Assembly (NCBI GenBank): GCA_021234155.1
Contig: JAJEKV010000001.1
Coordinates: forward strand, 1,115,927 to 1,179,926
Source of the DNA: Isoetes taiwanensis
Lineage: Eukaryota > Streptophyta > Lycopodiopsida > Isoetales > Isoetaceae
Reading direction: 5' to 3'
Length of the DNA stretch: 64,000 nt
The notes beneath the pieces were generated by a model. That model saw only the letters and a list, made by a program, of their open reading frames with translations. It did not search any database and was not told where the DNA came from. The position numbers were made by a program, and so were the translations under genes. Shown here piece after piece: positions 59,778 through 64,000 of the stretch (positions within the stretch are counted from its first letter, which is position 1; each line of letters starts with the position of its first letter).

Positions 59778-60419
59778 ATGGAAGGCTTCTACTCTTCCAA
59801 GAGGGATCCTATCCTTTCTCTGATTCCTTTAAGTTCATGGGATGGAAAAAATGTACATATAAAGGAAGAGCGAGTTCAAATATCACAAAAGATAGCTATA
59901 AACACTGGCAGAAGTTATGCATTGCCTAAAGCACGCACCATTTGCTTGAAAGAAGAAGGAAAGCTTAGTGTTTTTAGCATTTGTGAAGTTTTTTGTGCTT
60001 CGATAAAAAAAGAATATTCACAAATGAACCCAAGAACTAAAAAAAAAAAAGAATCTTCCTTACATGAAATTGGCAGAACCTTATTTTGTTGGAAAATAAA
60101 TACACAAAGGTTTTACCTGCTAGAATATGTTAGGTTATTCCATGGCTTACAAAATCAGTGATTACAATCAATTCTTCAAGTATCACTGCAACAGAAACCC
60201 TTGCTATCAGTCACCTGTGATCTTAATCTCAAAGCTTCATGCACTGGTCTTGGCAGCGATGGCGTTTTTAGTTTTGGCTTCGCCAGAAGGAAAGCTCCCT
60301 GTTTTTTGGAAGAGATCCGTCTGGGCCATAGTCCTAAACTACCAGATGTTCATATGCATCCTACTATATTCACTTGTCTAGACTTCTTCTTTCCACAAAA
60401 TGTGGATATCAGCACCTAA
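59778..60419 (+). other. Ambiguous coding-like block inside Helitron C
   Basis: The plus strand has open frames at 59,778-60,161 (with KIAINTGRSYALPKARTICL) and 60,201-60,419 (with GSDGVFSFGFARRKAPCFLE, ending at TAA). The minus strand over 60,230-60,350 is also open (SSKKQGAFLLAKPKLKTPS) and would match the orientation of the Helitron and the other blocks. Strand and function are undecided. Confidence 0.25.
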
Positions 60420-60591
60420 GCTTTCACTGCACTTTTCCTAGTGCTCCGAATAATATCAAGAAACTTTAGAACCATGCCAAGACTACAATTGCTGCTAAAA
60501 TGAAACACAATGAATTCCATCTATACAGACCTTCACATCTACCTTAGAAAATATAGAAGCAATCTGCCTGAAAATATTGAAGCCTGAAGAT

Positions 60592-61734
60592 TCAATGTTC
60601 TGGAAAAGAAGCCAATAAATTATAGTGTGCTTCAAGATCTACTATGGTAAAGAAAGGGCTGGCATATTTGTAGTGGGCTTCCTCGAAAACCATGTCATCC
60701 AAAAACAGAGCTACTTTTGCTTGTTGTACCTTGCTATAAAGGAAACAAAAAAGGGATTCTATCAATGCTGCAAAGTTGCTTATCTTACTTTCGAACTCAA
60801 CATTTTCCTTCTTCCACATCTGAACATAAGGAACATGATATTGAATGCTAATTCCCAGAAGATGCGTCGGCTGAAGAATAAATGCCATATCATAATCATT
60901 ACTGGCATCTTCTTACTGGAGTTCAGACAGAATTAAAGGTGAAACATACCCTATAATCATGCATGTACAACCCCATAATCATGGCTGTACAACAGAATAG
61001 TATCAAGAACAGATTGTGAAGCAAAATTAACAAACACAATTAACATCTACACATAGTTAAAAGAGGAGTACTGATGCAAAAGAAGACCAAAGAAGACCAA
61101 GAGTAATAACCCATGCTGTGACAAATATAAAAACAAAGGCCGAGCAAGGGATGTTCTTATATGAAAACATTTTTAAAATTGTTAGGCATCATAAATGAAC
61201 ATCGATTCAACTTTTACATACAGAATAGGGATGCTGAAAGTATGCTTGCATTATGAACAATCAGGGCGAAAATTGAGGTGCTTGCAATGTTTTGCAACTT
61301 TCAACAGCATAAATAAATCTCATATCAAGCCTAAAGGGATACCAGTTTGGGGAACTGACAGTTGCATCAAAAGCATGAATACATCAAATAGGTCCCTAGA
61401 AAATGAGAAATTACAAATACCAACGATTTGTGCAAGCTAACCGAAACTCTTTGATGAAGCTCAAAACAAAGAAGACATACCTTGTTAGTAGCAGATGCAA
61501 AAGAGATGGCCATGCAGGGCATTATCTTATTAGTCACTGGTGTTGTGTGGGACATACCATGCTAATAGGAGATGCAAGAGCGATGGTCGTTTATCAGGAA
61601 ACCCCAGAAGCATTCGAGAAGAACTATGATAACCGTGAGCATGGCCTTACTCTAACCCATGTCATTTGAAAGATTAGAGCCCTAAATGCCAGAAAACTTA
61701 CACCCTCATGCATTGAGTCTGCCGCCATGGACAT
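60592..61734 (-). pseudogene. Exon-like blocks captured in Helitron C (unrecognised gene)
   Basis: Minus-strand blocks with splice-like borders: 61,702-61,734, MSMAADSMHEG followed by donor GTAAGT; 61,481-61,536, TNKIMPCMAISFASATNK between CAG and GTATGT; 61,343-61,395, DLFDVFMLLMQLSVPQT after a pyrimidine-rich TTTTCTAG; about 60,820-60,888, AFILQPTHLLGISIQYHVPY ending at GTAAGA; about 60,592-60,745, VQQAKVALFLDDMVFEEAHY after TTTATAG, ending in a stop. Phases between neighbours do not all match, so the set is partial or decayed. All lie on the Helitron's strand. No family recognised. Confidence 0.38.
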
Positions 61735-62421
61735 CTGCTTCAAGCTCAAAGCTGGGATCCGTATGCAGCCACTCCACCATTCATCAGATCTAAAATAAAA
61801 CTACAGATTTTGACCGTCGAAATTAAATTTCAACCCATCTCAGCACTACCATATGCTGAAAGAGGGCTTTATGCCTGAGAGGTTCAATATGAGAAACAAC
61901 AATAAAAACTGCCCTTGTTGAGCAATGCAAGGCCGATGCATTGCAGAGCTCTTGCAGTGAAGTCACACAACAAGAAAATTTGTGATGTTCATTTGATCTT
62001 CCAGCCTTTTCCTGCTTTGATGAAGAATTTGAACGCTTTTATTTCAAATATATGCTCTTGCAGGAGCAGTCAAACGAACATGCCATTGCTGCTGCAGAGA
62101 ATCAATTATATGAGATCTGGAGTTTTCATTGCCTGGAAGCGGATGGTGATGCCGAGGTTTGCCTCCATGGCTGCTGCAGACCTTCCCGCTTTCCCATAGC
62201 TCAGGAAGCCCTAAATCGTTAGAACGAAAATTAAAGGGCTATCTCGACCGTCCAATTTTCTACTCAAATCTTGACCATCAGATCTAGGGCGTGGTCCATT
62301 ACTTGCACTAAAACATTATAATATAAGATATATCATAAATAATTCCTAGTAACTCATAACCTTACCTACAACCTCAATCATGCAGCGAAAATGCTTCCTT
62401 TCCAATCCTAAGCTCCATAGA

Positions 62422-63573
62422 TAAGAAGAGAGGAGAGTCGCCTTCCTCTCTCCAATCCGGCACTGTCACCTCCATCCTGGTGCCTGCAGATATTAGGAAA
62501 GTGCTAGCAAGGCAGGACAATCCATTTCAAAATTTCTGGAAAAAGATCTGCACAAATCGCATTTTTCTTCTCCTCTCTGGCGGAGATAATCTGGATCTTT
62601 TTTGGGGAAACAGGTAACCACAAACGTGGTTCTTTTCTTTGATGTTTTTGCATTATTTCCATCTCCTTTCTTGAAGATGGTCACGCCGAAATGGTTTGCC
62701 CAATTGGGACACTGGCCTATAAGGTGAAGAGAAGAATAGTTTCTCAGCAAGATTCAGGTTGTGGAGATGTGACATCATGTAATTTTTGCAGTGAAAACCC
62801 TCTGATCCGAATGGAATTTCTTGGAATGAATTCTATTTTGCCATTATCTCTTCACTCTTTCTTACTAGCAGGAAGATCCAGTCTTTGCAAATGATGATTA
62901 GAAAGATTATGTTTTGTCGAGAGAGCTATGCGGATGAATCCAGAATTATTGATTTATATTGAAGAGGCAAAGGACAATTAGATATATGGCGTGACTAAAA
63001 ATCTAAATGCTTAAGTACTGAAGCTTGAGCATAGAAGATTGAGCACAGAAGCACCTAGGTTTCTTTTTAAGCACTGCTAAGCTTGAGAAGCCACTCAAAT
63101 ACTTAAATTTGGGTGAAAATTTGGTACTGATGCCAAATTACCTTGGCTTTCCATATGGAATTAGCATGCGAGCATCGCTATGTCCGAGCATGTGCTTCTT
63201 CAGTCTTGATATGCCCTGTTCGTGTCATATTTGGTTGTTGTCTTATAGTCTGGGGACGTATATCTTCTTTCTACTTCAGCAATTCAGGTTATTTGTGTGT
63301 TTCTCAGGCCAACAGGAATTATTTCGGGAGCCATTGGCTCTTCCTGATCATCTTGCAGCTTCTGGTTCCGATGTGGAGAGACATCTCTGTGCCTTAATGC
63401 AGATTTGCTATTAGAGCTTTTAATAAGTTTCTGCAGTTAAGGGAATGAAGATGTTGAGTCTACTCCTGTAGTAGTTCTCTTGCTGTAATGAAGCATTGTA
63501 ATTTCTTTTCTATATAATATAAAAAAAACCACCACCGTTCTCTCAAAAAAAAAAAAAAAAAAAAAAAAAAAAG
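62422..63573 (+). mobile_element. Poly(A) retroposon with 12-bp target-site duplication
   Basis: AAGCTCCATAGA occurs at 62,410-62,421 and again at 63,574-63,585, directly after a ~28-A run (63,545-63,572). The 1,152 bp between is bounded exactly as expected for LINE-mediated insertion. The 3' end (TATATAATATAAAAAA..CCACCACCGTTCTCTC plus A-tail) resembles plant L1-type 3' ends. No reverse transcriptase is readable, so it is a 5'-truncated LINE, a SINE-like unit or a processed transcript. The overlapping plus frames at 63,109-63,414 and 63,143-63,397 have no motif. Confidence 0.85.
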
Positions 63574-63585
63574 AAGCTCCATAGA

Positions 63586-64000
63586 CACATTAACAACACT
63601 GATCTACATGTAGCAATATCTAGATCCTAAGGGTTTTACCTAAACTGAATGTTCTGACAACCTTTTGCTGGTTCCACATCATTTCACCCAGTTATAAATA
63701 TATTAGAGCTACATATTCGATGTTCCAAAAGATTTGAGAACATACACTCATTTGCCTCCACAAATGAAAAGCAAAGACTTTTGACACCTCCAAATGAACT
63801 GTAGTTATCAATTTAAAAGCAATATAAAGAAAGAAAAAAGTGGGTGCAGTAAAATATAGACCCTAAAGCATGTTTAAATGCCTATGCTCACAATGAGGAA
63901 AGAAAATATAGTAACGGACCAAATAAGGACTTCTAGAGAAAGGTATCTAGCTATATGTATGGTCAAGGTCTTCTAATGGAACGTATCTAGCTATATCTGT
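63586..64000. other. Intergenic end of window
   Basis: No gene is seen. A short repeat (GTATCTAGCTATAT at about 63,943 and 63,982, with GGTCAAGGTCTTCTA between) ends the window. Confidence 0.35.

Larger units (their letters stand above)
58735..62328 (-). mobile_element. Helitron C (non-autonomous, gene-fragment carrying)
   Basis: On the minus strand it starts TCTTATATTATAATGTTTT at 62,328 (host t at 62,329) and ends with hairpin GCCCAGCAACGCTGGGC (58,762-58,746; 7-bp stem), spacer and CTAG (58,738-58,735), with host a at 58,734. The 5' terminus equals Helitron B over 16 bp and continues with AATGGACCACGCCC and a weaker match; the 3' hairpin matches Helitron A. The ~3.6 kb interior is unrelated to A and B and has minus-strand exon-like blocks (see 60,592-61,734). 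No Rep/helicase is seen. Confidence 0.9.

Overview
The window looks like intergenic DNA from a large, repeat-rich land-plant genome. Supporting this are a GT47 exostosin gene of the plant MUR3/KATAMARI type, Ty1-copia pol remnants, an initiator-Met-type primer binding site beside an LTR, several non-autonomous Helitrons and poly(A) retroposons. The AT-rich, TE-saturated texture would fit a fern or another big-genome plant, but the species cannot be fixed from sequence alone. No bacterial or organellar operon and no CRISPR array is visible.

Layout. Positions 1-12,345 and 25,916-38,780 are two copies of one segmental duplication. Each copy holds, in order: AT-rich DNA with a ~6.5 kb TTAA-flanked DNA transposon, which itself carries a nested minus-strand Helitron (Helitron A); an LTR interrupted by a second Helitron (Helitron B, plus strand); and ~0.95 kb of shared flank. 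Between them lie broken Ty1-copia pol sequence (about 13,030-16,900), a ~1 kb tandem duplication (16,560-18,575), and an uninterrupted LTR (18,577-19,794) followed by a primer binding site and a pol-less internal region. 18,577-37,816 therefore reads as one nested, non-autonomous LTR retrotransposon (LARD-like). Right of 38,780 come possible exons of an unrecognised membrane-protein gene containing a TTAA-flanked MITE and adjoining a foldback element; two AGATTC-type minisatellite arrays; a diverged fourth LTR copy (48,430-49,300); a ~400-bp tandem repeat carrying a tRNA-like T-arm; a (CTTTTT)n tract; the GT47 gene on the minus strand (52,123-56,158); local tandem duplications; a third Helitron (C, 58,735-62,328); and a ~1.15 kb poly(A) retroposon with a 12-bp target-site duplication (62,422-63,573).

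How it fits together. The elements give each other internal controls. The LTR at 18,577 is an exact empty site for Helitron B. The copy of the TTAA transposon inside the GT47 gene lacks Helitron A and is shorter by almost exactly the Helitron's length. All three Helitrons share a 5' end (TC(T/C)TATATTATAATGT) and a 3' hairpin+CTAG end, but have unrelated interiors with exon-like blocks mostly in the Helitron's own orientation, as expected of gene-capturing Helitrons. The only confidently recognised host gene is the GT47 gene. Its intron consists almost wholly of the TTAA transposon, and its first exon has a one-base frameshift at a CAG. Differences between the duplicated copies concentrate at CAG/CTG triplets, so many broken reading frames may be consensus errors at methylated CHG sites rather than real mutations.
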